The notes beneath the pieces were generated by a model. That model worked only from the letters and a program-made list of their open reading frames with translations. It made no database searches and was not told the origin of the DNA. The translations under genes were made by a program, and so were the position numbers. Positions 7,581-15,883 of a stretch of 40,016 nt of DNA are shown here, one piece after another. Positions within the stretch are counted from its first letter, which is position 1. Each line of letters starts with the position of its first letter. Source of the DNA: an uncultured Spirochaetaceae bacterium. GTDB taxonomy: Bacteria; Spirochaetota; Spirochaetia; Treponematales; Treponemataceae. The stretch lies in assembly GCA_902785455.1 (NCBI GenBank), contig CACZYY010000035.1, positions 1 to 40,016 on the forward strand. Direction: 5' to 3'.

Positions 7581-9236
7581 TTAATCAGTATTATCCAACT
7601 TCTTCGGCTTTTTCTTCCTGAATGTGCTGGTTGGCATTGCAACTCCCACGTGCATTTTTGTGAGCCAGTGAAGGTTTGTGTCATACTGTACTCCGCCCCA
7701 CAATCTTGCCCATTTCCACTGCATACCTACAAGAAGTTCGCCGTAAACACCAAAATAAGGTTTGCTGGTGTGAGCGTATTCAAAAGAATTGTTGTACATC
7801 ATTCTCATGTTGGCCCCCAGCCCGGCCTCACTGAAAACATGGAAATCGTATTGTTCATTGTAATAGACTAGTCCAATCAGCCCGCCCAAACTCGCTGAAT
7901 AAACAAAAGGCGAACTCAAAGATTCTCCGTCTTCATAATAACTGTATGGGAACTCGCTGCCTGGAAGTCCTGCGCCCAAAGTTCCTTCGATTCCCCAGAA
8001 GAACGGTGAGCGGAAGTAATTTCGGTAGCCCACGCCAAGGATTCCGCTTCCAAGATAATAATTTGAATTGAGCCTGCTGTATCCCAAACTCAGAAGAAGC
8101 GCATTTTGCAATCCCGAAGCATCTCTTTCATCTTCAGGAACGAATTCTTCTCCACTCAAAACCCAGCGATAAATATAGCCCTGCTCCGTACCGATGATTA
8201 CATATTCGCCATCAGGACTAAAGGCAAGACTCTTTGCGCTGTCACCGTACATGAGCTGAAAACTGTTTTCTTCCAGACCGCTCGCAATATCATAAATCTT
8301 TACACAACCAGAATTTATTCCCGCCACGATTTTAGAAGAGTCGCTGGAAAATTCTGCACAATATGAAAAACCTGCAAGATCTTCCACGGTCAAAAAATCC
8401 GATTCATCAAGAGCCGAAGCAACAACCAGCGTGTTTTTATCCTGAGCCGCAAGAAAATGGATTCCATCAGAAGCAAGCCGAGGTTTAATCCGAGTGAGCA
8501 TGTAACGGTCAAAACTGGCGAGTTCTTCCCATGACGTTGTATCGATGAACCTGACTTTACCGGATTCACTCGACATCAAAAGCCGTTTTCCGGTTGGACT
8601 TGCGCTCAAAGCCCAGATTCCGTCCGCGACATCGAGTTTTTCTTCTATAACATGCTGGCCAGACTCGGCAAGTCTGAAACTTTCATACAAATTCTGGCCA
8701 TCAAGAGGGAGCAAAATTCTGTAATCACCCGCATAGACTGCATCCGGAACCGATTTTCCTGTTCCGCTGATTAAAGTTGAGTCTGAATTGGTGCCGATGC
8801 TGTGAATCAAGACGGTGTTGTCGTCCCTAACACTGAGCATATACCGCCCGTCACTGGTAAACTGCAATGAAATAACATTTGCAAGTGGATTTGAAGTTTC
8901 ACTCACAGAATTGGAATAAACGGCAGCGATTGTGTTTGAGCCGGCATTCCACAAGATGACTGAATTGTTCCAGCTGGTTGCAAAATATTTTCCGTCCTGA
9001 GTCCAACCAACCGCATTAACAGGAGTGGCTGATTTTGCAAGGTAGTTTTGTGTCAAATCTTTTTTGGAAGCTTCGGTATTTTCTGAACTGTCGGAAACTT
9101 CCGGCTCAGCAGAACTCACAAGCCCCGACGTGTCTTCTGGATTATGCAGGCCTGCTTCCTGAGCAAAAAGAGAAAAAGAAAATGTTATAAAAAAAGCACA
9201 AAATAATTTTCGCACTTGCTCAGACACCCCAAACAA
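7581..9236 (-). CDS. WD40-repeat protein with C-terminal outer-membrane beta-barrel-like domain
   Basis: A protein of up to 551 residues. A signal peptide ends SLFAQ, then an acidic low-complexity linker (to about residue 65). Several WD40-like repeats follow (blocks such as VGWTQDGKYFATSWNNSVI, LQFTSDGRYMLSVRDDN, LAFSPDGEYVIIGTEQG), to about residue 370. The last 170 residues alternate Gly and aromatic strands (LGYSRLNSNYYLG, WGIEGTLGAG, GVQYDTNLHW), typical of small outer-membrane barrels. A propeller in the periplasm fused to a barrel is the simplest reading. The first codon of the longest frame is TTG (9236); GTG codons at 9227 and 9215 are alternatives, so the start is uncertain. It is separated from the lipoprotein cluster by about 400 bases. 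Function unknown. Confidence 0.72.
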   Translation of the reverse strand: MFGVSEQVRKLFCAFFITFSFSLFAQEAGLHNPEDTSGLVSSAEPEVSDSSENTEASKKDLTQNYLAKSATPVNAVGWTQDGKYFATSWNNSVILWNAGSNTIAAVYSNSVSETSNPLANVISLQFTSDGRYMLSVRDDNTVLIHSIGTNSDSTLISGTGKSVPDAVYAGDYRILLPLDGQNLYESFRLAESGQHVIEEKLDVADGIWALSASPTGKRLLMSSESGKVRFIDTTSWEELASFDRYMLTRIKPRLASDGIHFLAAQDKNTLVVASALDESDFLTVEDLAGFSYCAEFSSDSSKIVAGINSGCVKIYDIASGLEENSFQLMYGDSAKSLAFSPDGEYVIIGTEQGYIYRWVLSGEEFVPEDERDASGLQNALLLSLGYSRLNSNYYLGSGILGVGYRNYFRSPFFWGIEGTLGAGLPGSEFPYSYYEDGESLSSPFVYSASLGGLIGLVYYNEQYDFHVFSEAGLGANMRMMYNNSFEYAHTSKPYFGVYGELLVGMQWKWARLWGGVQYDTNLHWLTKMHVGVAMPTSTFRKKKPKKLDNTD

Positions 9237-9395
9237 AGGAAGACAGATTCATCAAATTTTCTTAAATCCGAATACCCTAATTTTAATGCATTTTCATGCA
9301 ATTTCAAGAAATTTTCCTATTATAGAATGTCGGTAAAACTTCAAAGAATCTTTAGAGAGTCTTAAAAGCACTTGCGAAGAATAAAAATCAATCAG

Positions 9396-10442
9396 CTACT
9401 CAAAGAGCGGGTAACAGTCAAAACCGGCCGTACGCAATTCTTCGCCAATCGTGCCTTTTGCATTTTCATTTACAACGACCAGGAAATATTTTGTACCGCT
9501 TGGACGAACTTCCGTTGCGATTTCAGCCTTGAACCCTTTTGCGCTGACTCTTTCAGCAAGAGCCTTTGCATTTGATTCGTCCCGGAAAAGCCCGAGCTGC
9601 TGCCGAACAATTTTCTCTGTCTTTTCGGATTTTTCGCTCTTTTTTGATTTTTCAGTATTTTCAGATTTTTCTGGCTCTGCCACTACAACAGGCGCAGCAT
9701 CACCGCCATTTGAAATTTCCGGCAAATCCACACCGTTTCGCGGAACAAAGTACCAGAACGGAGTAGGCAAAGTCTGGATTTCGCCCTTTACGATTGCAGC
9801 TTCCATGCTTTTTGGATAATTTTTTTTGAGGTTTTCGGCAAACTGAGCCTCGCCGGTCAAATGCCAGAGAGTAAGCAGAACAGAAGGCCGCACGATTTTC
9901 ATTGAATCAAGCGTTGAATATGTTTTGAGCATCGCAATGCTTTCTTTTGTGTCAGATTCTTTTTTTGCCTTACAAAGCGCGCTCCATTGCTCGTATAATT
10001 TTACATGAGCCGAAATATCCTGACTTTTTGTGTTACGAACTGCAGAATTGAGGTAACTGTCGGCTGAGGCATAATCACCAGCACATAACGCGCATCGAAC
10101 CGCATCGACAACAAGCTCCTCTGAATTTTTGTTGGGCACACCTTCAAGAACAGCCTGCGCACTCCCCTGAATTGAAGCCGCCTGTGCATAATTCTTTTGA
10201 GCCTCGGAATACTGCCCCTGCTGCTCCAAAACTGCCGCCAGAAAAGCATAAACGGCACGCCTTTCTGCCCCGGCACTGACCGAAGCAACATTTTTTTTGA
10301 TATAAGAAATTGAATCTGCGACAGAAGATTTTTTGCCAGCACTTTCAATCACCGACTTAGCCGTGAGTGATTTTTCCTGAGCAAGAAGAGATGACAGCAA
10401 AAACACAGAGAATATTATAAAAAGAAATTTAGTCTTTTTCAT
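9396..10442 (-). CDS. Secreted SPOR-domain protein
   Basis: From ATG 10442 the protein has 348 residues. It has an N-terminal signal peptide (FLLSSLLAQ), a helical TPR-like part (about 25-220), a low-complexity Lys/Ser/Glu linker (SEKSEKTEK), and a C-terminal SPOR domain (QLGLFRDESNAKALAERVSAKGF, then YFLVVV). SPOR domains bind glycan strands stripped of stem peptides and commonly locate proteins to the division site. The start overlaps the end of the response-regulator gene by 14 bases and has no clear Shine-Dalgarno, so translation is probably coupled. The order recX, response regulator, SPOR protein with overlapping ends indicates one operon. A role in septation or wall remodelling is inferred from the domain only. 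Confidence 0.75.
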   Translation of the reverse strand: MKKTKFLFIIFSVFLLSSLLAQEKSLTAKSVIESAGKKSSVADSISYIKKNVASVSAGAERRAVYAFLAAVLEQQGQYSEAQKNYAQAASIQGSAQAVLEGVPNKNSEELVVDAVRCALCAGDYASADSYLNSAVRNTKSQDISAHVKLYEQWSALCKAKKESDTKESIAMLKTYSTLDSMKIVRPSVLLTLWHLTGEAQFAENLKKNYPKSMEAAIVKGEIQTLPTPFWYFVPRNGVDLPEISNGGDAAPVVVAEPEKSENTEKSKKSEKSEKTEKIVRQQLGLFRDESNAKALAERVSAKGFKAEIATEVRPSGTKYFLVVVNENAKGTIGEELRTAGFDCYPLFE

Positions 10443-11043
10443 TTTCAATTACTTTTTTTATTGTATCAACGATTTTAGCCAAATCCAAAGGCTTTTTCAT
10501 AAAACTTTTTACACCAAGATTTTTAACTTTTGCTTCGATTTCATCATTTTCGAGAGCAGTTATCACAATTATCGAAGGTTTTCCAAATCGCTCGCTCTCA
10601 TTAATTCTGCGGCACAAATCAAAGCCATCAATGCCAGGAAGATCGAGGTCAAGAATCAAAATGCCCGGCTGCTTTTCAGTCATCAGGGAGCCAGCCTCAA
10701 AGCCGTCAAAAGCCTGATAAACAGAAAGATCTGAAAATTTTGATTTAATATATTTTGCAACAACTGAATTTAATCCGCGGTCATCATCAACAATCAGAAT
10801 ACTGTCAGGAACAGAAACCTTTTCGCCGCAAGCAATACGGACTTCAACAGGAACCTGAATATTCCTAGAGCGCATGAATTCCATTAAATCTGCCGGATAA
10901 ACCCGAAATTGACCACCAGGAGTATTAAAAGCTTTGAGATGATTATTTTTTATCCAATTTATTGCAGTCTGGTTGACAACACCACAAAGTTTGGCAACTT
11001 CAAGTGCAGAATACAGAATCGTTTTATTATCAGTCTGAGTCAC
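10429..11043 (-). CDS. Response regulator with excisionase/MerR-like DNA-binding domain
   Basis: About 204 residues. The N-terminal domain is a winged-helix of the excisionase/MerR type (ALEVAKLCGVVNQTAINWIKNN, then LKAFNTPGGQFRVYPADLMEFM). The C-terminal receiver domain has the acidic triad VDDD, the phospho-acceptor Asp in ILDLDLPG, the conserved Thr in VITALE and the Lys in MKKPLD. This order (DNA-binding domain first, receiver second) is the reverse of common response regulators. No histidine kinase gene is nearby. The chosen GTG at 11043 has AGTAGG eight bases upstream; a TTG at 11049 would add two codons. It overlaps recX upstream and the SPOR gene downstream. The target genes are unknown. 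Confidence 0.82.
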   Translation of the reverse strand: MTQTDNKTILYSALEVAKLCGVVNQTAINWIKNNHLKAFNTPGGQFRVYPADLMEFMRSRNIQVPVEVRIACGEKVSVPDSILIVDDDRGLNSVVAKYIKSKFSDLSVYQAFDGFEAGSLMTEKQPGILILDLDLPGIDGFDLCRRINESERFGKPSIIVITALENDEIEAKVKNLGVKSFMKKPLDLAKIVDTIKKVIENEKD

Positions 11044-11506
11044 ATTCAAAACCTACTCTATTGTTTTTTAATACTCTCTGTATAATTTTATACGAAAAAC
11101 CACTATCTGCAAGCGATTTTAGCAATTTTTTAACATTTTTATTCTTGGTAAGCAACTTTTTTAATGCCGAATCACACAATTCATATTCATCGACATTCTC
11201 AAAATAGGCCTTAACAGCCTCATCAGCAATCTTTCGTGAAACACCGCGAGCACATAAATCACGGACCAAGCGAATGCTGCCACGTGGCTTAAATGAACAA
11301 TGGCTTCGAATCCATGAAGCCGCATATCGCTCATCGTCAAGATATTTCTTGGACTCAAGAAAATCTAGCGCCTGTTTTATAGTTTCTTCGTCAAATTCTT
11401 TTTGAACTAATTTTCGTTCCAGAGAAGCACGGCATTGCTCGCAACGAGCCAGAGATTTTGCAGCCACCTCAATCGCAAGTTTTACGTTCGGTTCAAATTC
11501 TTCCAT
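11030..11506 (-). CDS. recX: RecX family regulatory protein
   Basis: From ATG 11506 the protein has 158 residues, a normal RecX length. It shows the three tandem three-helix repeats of RecX, with the motif SKKYLDDERYAASWIRS in the first repeat and FKPRGSIRLVRDLCARGVS in the second. RecX binds RecA filaments and limits recombination. The longer TTG start at 11512 lies inside the T-run of the rpsI terminator and is unlikely. No Shine-Dalgarno precedes 11506. The gene is followed, with overlap, by the response-regulator gene. recA is not in the window. Confidence 0.85.
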   Translation of the reverse strand: MEEFEPNVKLAIEVAAKSLARCEQCRASLERKLVQKEFDEETIKQALDFLESKKYLDDERYAASWIRSHCSFKPRGSIRLVRDLCARGVSRKIADEAVKAYFENVDEYELCDSALKKLLTKNKNVKKLLKSLADSGFSYKIIQRVLKNNRVGFECDSD

Positions 11507-11510
11507 AAAC

Positions 11511-11537
11511 AAAAAAACGCCCGCTTTTGAGCAGGCG
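11511..11537 (-). terminator. Terminator after rpsI
   Basis: On the minus strand CGCCTGC-TCAAAA-GCGGGCG is followed by seven T. It ends the rplM-rpsI transcript and directly abuts the recX start at 11506. Confidence 0.85.
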
Positions 11538-11557
11538 TGTGTACGACAAATTGAAAA

Positions 11558-11953
11558 TTATCGTTTTGAGAACTGGAAGCGTCGGCGAGCACCACGCTGA
11601 CCGTACTTCTTTCGTTCTACCATTCGGCTGTCTCGTGTGAGGTAGCCGTTTGCTTTGAGAGATGCGCGAGCATCTGGATCAATCTGAAGCAAAGCACGAG
11701 AAAGACCGTGCAAGCAAGCTGCAGCCTGACCTTTGAGACCGCCACCCTGAACGTTGATCAAGATGTCATATTTGTTCTCGTAGTTTGTAACGAGAAGTGG
11801 CTGATGAACAGAACGAACCTGAGCCTCTGTTGGGAAGTATTCAGCAACGTCCTTGCCATTTACAACAATTTTACCTGAGCCTTCACGAACAAATACGCGG
11901 GCAACAGATGTTTTTCTTCTTCCTGTACCGATTGCAATATTTTTTACTGCCAT
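11558..11953 (-). CDS. rpsI: 30S ribosomal protein S9
   Basis: 131 residues, the usual S9 length. It has the family blocks [19 protein letters not shown] near the N terminus, [11 protein letters not shown] in the middle and the basic tail ending RRRFQFSKR, where the final Lys-Arg reaches the ribosomal P site. ATG 11953 has AGGAG with a 7-nt spacer. It follows rplM by 12 bases, the standard rplM-rpsI operon. Confidence 0.98.
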   Translation of the reverse strand: MAVKNIAIGTGRRKTSVARVFVREGSGKIVVNGKDVAEYFPTEAQVRSVHQPLLVTNYENKYDILINVQGGGLKGQAAACLHGLSRALLQIDPDARASLKANGYLTRDSRMVERKKYGQRGARRRFQFSKR

Positions 11954-11965
11954 GATAGACTCCTA

Positions 11966-12394
11966 TTAAAGTTCGATTACTTTTGGGTTCTGTGAAGCAT
12001 GTGGATGCTCTGAACCAGCATAAATTTTAACATTGCCCATGAGACGGCGACCAAGTTTGCCGTTCGGGAGCATACCAGCGATTGTGCGAGCCAAAGGATC
12101 TGTTGGGTGGCGTTCAATCAATTTCTCGAATGTGTAGCTTCTCAAACCACCAACGAAACCTGTGTAGTGTCGGTAAAGCATATCAGTGCGTTTGTTACCA
12201 GAAACTGCAACTTTCTCTGCATTGATGACAACAACATAGTCACCCATTTCCTGGTTTGGTGTGTAAGTTGGTTTGTTCTTTCCACGAAGGATTGAAGCAA
12301 CTTTTGCTGCAACGCGACCGAGCGGCTTTCCTTCCGCATCGATGATGTACCAGTCACGTTTCTGTTCATAGTCTTTAACGAAAATGGTTTTCAT
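11966..12394 (-). CDS. rplM: 50S ribosomal protein L13
   Basis: From ATG 12394 (MKTIFVKDYEQKRDWY) the protein has 142 residues, the typical L13 length. Signature blocks: IDAEGKPLGRVAAKVASILRGK, GDYVVVINAEKVAVSG, and IAGMLPNGKLGRRLMGNVKIYAG. A TTG at 12409 would add five residues, but GAAGG eight bases before 12394 supports the ATG. First gene of the rplM-rpsI operon. Confidence 0.98.
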   Translation of the reverse strand: MKTIFVKDYEQKRDWYIIDAEGKPLGRVAAKVASILRGKNKPTYTPNQEMGDYVVVINAEKVAVSGNKRTDMLYRHYTGFVGGLRSYTFEKLIERHPTDPLARTIAGMLPNGKLGRRLMGNVKIYAGSEHPHASQNPKVIEL

Positions 12395-12455
12395 TCTTTT
12401 AACCTTCAATATAGATTCTTTTGTATCGCACTGATTGCATCTTCAGATTGACACT

Positions 12456-12482
12456 TTGTAAGCGATGAGCGGTCACTTACAA
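12456..12482. promoter_or_regulatory. Inverted repeat in the rplM leader
   Basis: TTGTAAG (12456-12462) and CTTACAA (12476-12482) can pair in the 5' region of rplM. It could be part of a ribosomal-protein leader structure or an operator; nothing else supports either. Confidence 0.3.
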
Positions 12483-12619
12483 TGAATATACGGGGACTAA
12501 TATAATAGAATTTTATGTCTTTTTAATCAATAGAATTCCAAATGGAATTTTACTTTCTTTTATGAAATTTATTAGCAGGTAGCAGTTAGCAATTTTTTTT
12601 TATTTTCATTACTAATTGC

Positions 12620-12844
12620 TCATTTTTCATTTGTGCAGGCTTCCATTTCTTCTCGCTTGGCTTCGTTTCGGTCGCGGATATCGGCAATTCCAATCAAAAT
12701 TGCGATAATACCAACGAATGCAGCAAGCAATGGAGCCGCACCTTTCAAAACAAAAATAACATTCGCGCTCCAGTTGAGCCCCATGGGAAGACAGGCAAAA
12801 ATAGTGAGCGCAATGCAGGCGATTCCAAAAATTATCGTTACCAT
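12620..12844 (-). CDS. Small two-helix membrane protein
   Basis: 74 residues from ATG 12844 (MVTIIFGIACIALTIFACLPM). It has two hydrophobic helices (about residues 2-20 and 31-53) and a charged C-terminal tail (DIRDRNEAKREEMEACTNEK). No family was recognised. A near-consensus promoter (TTGACC, 18 nt, TATAAT) ends 6 nt before the ATG and there is no Shine-Dalgarno, so the mRNA is probably leaderless. It is divergent from rpoN. Confidence 0.6.
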   Translation of the reverse strand: MVTIIFGIACIALTIFACLPMGLNWSANVIFVLKGAAPLLAAFVGIIAILIGIADIRDRNEAKREEMEACTNEK

Positions 12845-12850
12845 ACTTTG

Positions 12851-12880
12851 ATTATAGAAGAAAAATACAAAAGCGGTCAA
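12851..12880 (-). promoter_or_regulatory. Sigma-70-type promoter of a leaderless gene
   Basis: Reading the minus strand: TTGACC (12880-12875), an 18-nt spacer, TATAAT (12856-12851), then 6 nt and ATG at 12844. Transcription should start at or next to the A of the start codon. Confidence 0.7.
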
Positions 12881-12922
12881 TCTAAAAGCACAGGACAAAC
12901 GCATTTAAAATACTTGCTGTCA

Positions 12923-13072
12923 AAAATGGCTTCCGGTCGTGAAAACGGCTTATCGGAACCGCATGCTCGCATGCTACACGCGTTTTGTGCTTGTAACTAT
13001 ATACGGTTGCCACTCCCGCGGCAACACAAAACGAGTGTTTCCGTAAGCCGTTTCACTCCCTCTCGCCATTTT
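12923..13072. repeat. 150-bp imperfect palindrome with AAAATGGC ends
   Basis: The outer ends are AAAATGGC (12923) and GCCATTTT (to 13072). Further pairing blocks are GTGAAAACGGCTTA with TAAGCCGTTTCAC, ACACGCGTTTTGTG with CACAAAACGAGTGT, and a tip GTTGCC/GGCAAC (13007-13025). GCATGC occurs twice in the left arm (12961-12974). Together they make one long cruciform-capable element between two divergent genes. It resembles a non-coding miniature mobile element; no second full copy was found in the window. Confidence 0.7.
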
Positions 13073-13150
13073 CAATATAAAATCGCTTATAATGCGTTTG
13101 CCCTGAATTTCCAACTTTCATTTTTCTGTTTTCGTCTATATAATTATTAT

Positions 13151-14767
13151 ATGCCAGATTTTCCGCAGATGAGTTTTCAGCAGCGTGTTTCTCAAACAAT
13201 GTCTCAGGCACAAGTCCAGAAAATGAGTCAGACTCAGATAATGTCGCTCAATCTGCTTGCCATGAGCGGGGCTGATTTACGGAACGAAATTTATTCTTAT
13301 GTGGCCAAAAATCCTGCCCTTGAAATAAAATCAGATTCCCTGGAGACAGGCGTAAAATCTTCCCGCACCGAAGTTTCGGCTTCATCGAGATTTTCGGACA
13401 ACACTCATTACGGCTCGGCTTCTGCTTCGGGGGCCGCCGCAAGCGACAATTTTCAGGCAGCACTTGAAAGCAATGCCGATGAACGGGAGCCTCTGGCCGA
13501 CCATCTGGAACATCAGCTCAACTCAATGAAGCTTTCAGATGAAGAAAAATCACTCTGTCTCAAACTGATTTATAATCTTGACGAAAAGGGCTTCCACATT
13601 CTTGCTCCGATTTCATTTTTGAATTCCGAAAATCCCCTTCACACCGAAGAATTTTTGTCACGCTGTCTCAACATTGTGCAAAACCTTGACCCAATCGGCA
13701 CTTGCACCAACAATTATCGCGAAAGCCTTTTTGTTCAGGCAAAGATTTCCGGCATGGCAAGCGATTTAAGCCTTTTTCTTCTGGAGTCACAGGAACATTT
13801 TGAATTCTTAAATCCACCACAACCTCAAAAAATTCAAAAAAAAATCGAAGACTATCTTTCCGAGCAGGAAAAGCTCAAATTCAATCCGAAAACACAATTT
13901 TCGCTCACAAAAAATGATATTAATATAGAAGAAATTGAACTCGCACTCAATTTTATCCGTACTCTAGACCCTTACCCCGCCAGGAATTTTGGAGCGAGCC
14001 AGGCAAATTATATTTCCCCGGATGTTATCGTCACAAAAAATACTGACGACGAAGCCGAAAATGAATTTATCGTCAGTTTTGCACGGGAATTTTTGCCAAA
14101 ACTTGAAATCTCAAAAGATTATACGGCCCTCATAAAATCCTCAGAAATAAAAGACGGTGACACAAGCGACAAATCTGAGAGAAAAAAGGCCGAACTGAAA
14201 TTTGCCCGCAACAGCGTGAACGAAGCAAAAGTTTTTATCGAAAGCGTTCTGTACCGCGAAAGCACGATTCTCAAAGCCACACAAGAAATCGTATCGGCTC
14301 AAATTCAATTTTTCAGGAAAGGAGCACGTTACCTTGCCCCCTTGCGCCAAAAAGACATTGCAGAAAAGCTCGGCGTGCATGAAACAACAATCTCTCGCAT
14401 GGCAAGTTCCAAATATCTCGCCTGTGAATGGGGAATTTTCCCAATCGGCTATTTTTTCACCAACGCGGTTGGCGGCACAAAGTCAAAACCGGCCATCAAA
14501 GCAGAAGCTGCGGTAAACACAGCATCCTCAAAATCAATCGTCACAACAGAAGAAAATGCATCACCAGCTGAAAACTCCGCACCGCTCTCAAAAGAAAGCG
14601 TAAAATACGAAATAGCCGCAATCCTTGAAGAACACAAAAACGACAAAAAAGCCCTCTCCGACCAAAAAATTTCAGACATCCTGGCCGAAAAGGGAATCAA
14701 AGTAGCCCGCCGCACGGTAGCGAAATACCGCACGCAAATGAATTTAAATTCCAGCTACGAAAGATAG
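13151..14767 (+). CDS. rpoN: RNA polymerase sigma-54 factor
   Basis: 538 residues. Region I is Gln-rich with SQTMSQAQVQKMSQTQIMSLN and KNPALEI. The core-binding region shows LADHLEHQLN, NLDEKGF and NLDPIGT. The DNA-binding region contains FRKGARYLAPLRQKDIAEKL then GVHETTISRMASSKYL. The RpoN box ARRTVAKYR is near the C terminus. Sigma-54 directs polymerase to -24/-12 promoters opened by AAA+ activators. The longer in-frame start at 12848 is rejected because those codons run through the palindrome. ATG 13151 has no Shine-Dalgarno but TATAAT lies 6 nt upstream, suggesting a leaderless mRNA. A Ser/Ala/Glu-rich insert (about 450-495) lies between the helix-turn-helix and the RpoN box. Confidence 0.95.
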   Translation: MPDFPQMSFQQRVSQTMSQAQVQKMSQTQIMSLNLLAMSGADLRNEIYSYVAKNPALEIKSDSLETGVKSSRTEVSASSRFSDNTHYGSASASGAAASDNFQAALESNADEREPLADHLEHQLNSMKLSDEEKSLCLKLIYNLDEKGFHILAPISFLNSENPLHTEEFLSRCLNIVQNLDPIGTCTNNYRESLFVQAKISGMASDLSLFLLESQEHFEFLNPPQPQKIQKKIEDYLSEQEKLKFNPKTQFSLTKNDINIEEIELALNFIRTLDPYPARNFGASQANYISPDVIVTKNTDDEAENEFIVSFAREFLPKLEISKDYTALIKSSEIKDGDTSDKSERKKAELKFARNSVNEAKVFIESVLYRESTILKATQEIVSAQIQFFRKGARYLAPLRQKDIAEKLGVHETTISRMASSKYLACEWGIFPIGYFFTNAVGGTKSKPAIKAEAAVNTASSKSIVTTEENASPAENSAPLSKESVKYEIAAILEEHKNDKKALSDQKISDILAEKGIKVARRTVAKYRTQMNLNSSYER

Positions 14768-14849
14768 GGGGCTTGGGGCACAGCACCAGGAGAAGGGGTA
14801 GCGGAAAACGCCGCAGGCGGTTGGAGCCGGCTCAGGCTCAGCCTTCGCC
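14768..14849. repeat. GC-rich intergenic hairpin region after rpoN
   Basis: GC-rich sequence with short inverted repeats (GCCGGCTC; GGCTCAGGCTCAGCC), no credible ORF. It runs directly into the two-hairpin element at 14850-14908 and may be part of a larger dispersed repeat. Confidence 0.45.
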
Positions 14850-14908
14850 GAGACTCGCTAAAAACAGTCCACCGGACTGTTTTTGCCTGCGTTACAGGCC
14901 ACTCCCTA
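14850..14908 (-). repeat. Two-hairpin dispersed element, copy 1
   Basis: On the minus strand it runs from TAGGGAG to GAGTCTC (59 nt). It holds a GCCTG/CAGGC stem and an AAAAACAGTCC/GGACTGTTTTT stem. The same frame with different stem sequences occurs at 37911-37969 and 38349-38405. Confidence 0.75.
14860..14884. terminator. Bidirectional terminator between rpoN and PHP gene
   Basis: AAAAACAGTCC and GGACTGTTTTT form a perfect stem with A- and T-runs on opposite sides, so it can stop transcripts from both convergent genes. It is hairpin 2 of the dispersed element. Confidence 0.7.
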
Positions 14909-14937
14909 AGGGGTCGGCTTTCCCCCTCAATTGCTGA

Positions 14938-15819
14938 TTATCTGCACCATTCCGTTTCGCGAAAATCAAAATCTCCAAGGTGCGGGGCAAGTTCCTCAAA
15001 CCAGAACCGGTCCTCAATCTTACGGTCGCCGCTTGTTTTGCCCAAATGCCTGTCTGCACGAACGCCTTTCCCATGAAAATCACTGCCAGCCGTAACAAAC
15101 ATTCCGAGTTTATGGGCAAGTTCTTCTAATTTAAAGCCCTCGTTGATTCGGGCAGCGGGATGCCATGCTTCCAGCCCTTCAACGCCATGATTCCGGATTT
15201 TTTCAATCGTTTCGTCCATTTTGCCCCAGGAAACATAAAGTGAAAGCGGGTGCGCCAGAACAGGAATTCCCCCGGCCGAACGAATCGCCTCTACTGCAAC
15301 ATCCAGATCCGCTCCCTCATGTCCCACGTAATACGGACGGCCTTTGCCTAAGAAACGGTCGAACGCTTCCTGACGATGCTTGACCTTGCCAATCTGCATC
15401 AAAAAAGCGGCAAAATGAGGCCGCCCTATCTGACTTTCACCGAATTTCTGTTCGATTTGCTCAAGCGTGACGTCAATTCCATCCTTTCTCATTCTGTCAA
15501 CGATTTCCTGATTTCGAACATGACGGCTTTCCGTTAAATCTGCGACAATATCTTTTAATTCCTGAGAATTTTTGCGCAAGCCAAGCCCAAGCAGATGAAA
15601 TTCACCTGTGGGCCAGCGGACATTGATTTCGATTCCTGGTAAAAAAATGATTCCGCTTTCACTCTGAGCACATACTTTGGCGGCCTCACTCAGTCCGTCC
15701 GTAGTGTCGTGGTCCGTCAACGCCCAGACCTTCAGATTTTTTTGAATCGCATATTCTGCTGATTCTGCCGGCGAAAAAAGCCCGTCTGATGCAGAAGAGT
15801 GAGAATGTAAGTCTATCAT
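14938..15819 (-). CDS. PHP-domain metal-dependent phosphoesterase
   Basis: 293 residues. All PHP metal-binding motifs are present: DLHSHSSASDG at the N terminus, LTDHDTTDG (about 34-42), GIEINV (about 62-67), VLAHPLS (about 193) and AGSDFHG near the C terminus. The closest known group is the TrpH/YciV-like family; E. coli YciV (RNase AM) is a 5'-3' exonuclease that also acts on short nucleic acid ends and 3',5'-bisphosphates. The exact substrate here is not shown. The start at 15819 has no Shine-Dalgarno; TATTAT lies 7 nt upstream, so the mRNA is probably leaderless. It is divergent from the cyclic-nucleotide-domain gene. Confidence 0.85.
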   Translation of the reverse strand: MIDLHSHSSASDGLFSPAESAEYAIQKNLKVWALTDHDTTDGLSEAAKVCAQSESGIIFLPGIEINVRWPTGEFHLLGLGLRKNSQELKDIVADLTESRHVRNQEIVDRMRKDGIDVTLEQIEQKFGESQIGRPHFAAFLMQIGKVKHRQEAFDRFLGKGRPYYVGHEGADLDVAVEAIRSAGGIPVLAHPLSLYVSWGKMDETIEKIRNHGVEGLEAWHPAARINEGFKLEELAHKLGMFVTAGSDFHGKGVRADRHLGKTSGDRKIEDRFWFEELAPHLGDFDFRETEWCR

Positions 15820-15883
15820 AAAAAAAATAATAGCATAATTTTAAGGTTTGTGTTATACTATTTAACAGGAGTTTAAAAAGATT

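Noticed and set aside
12848..13150. 101-codon N-terminal extension of rpoN
   Set aside because: The codons run through a 150-bp palindrome and do not resemble sigma-54 region I; the family N terminus starts at 13151.
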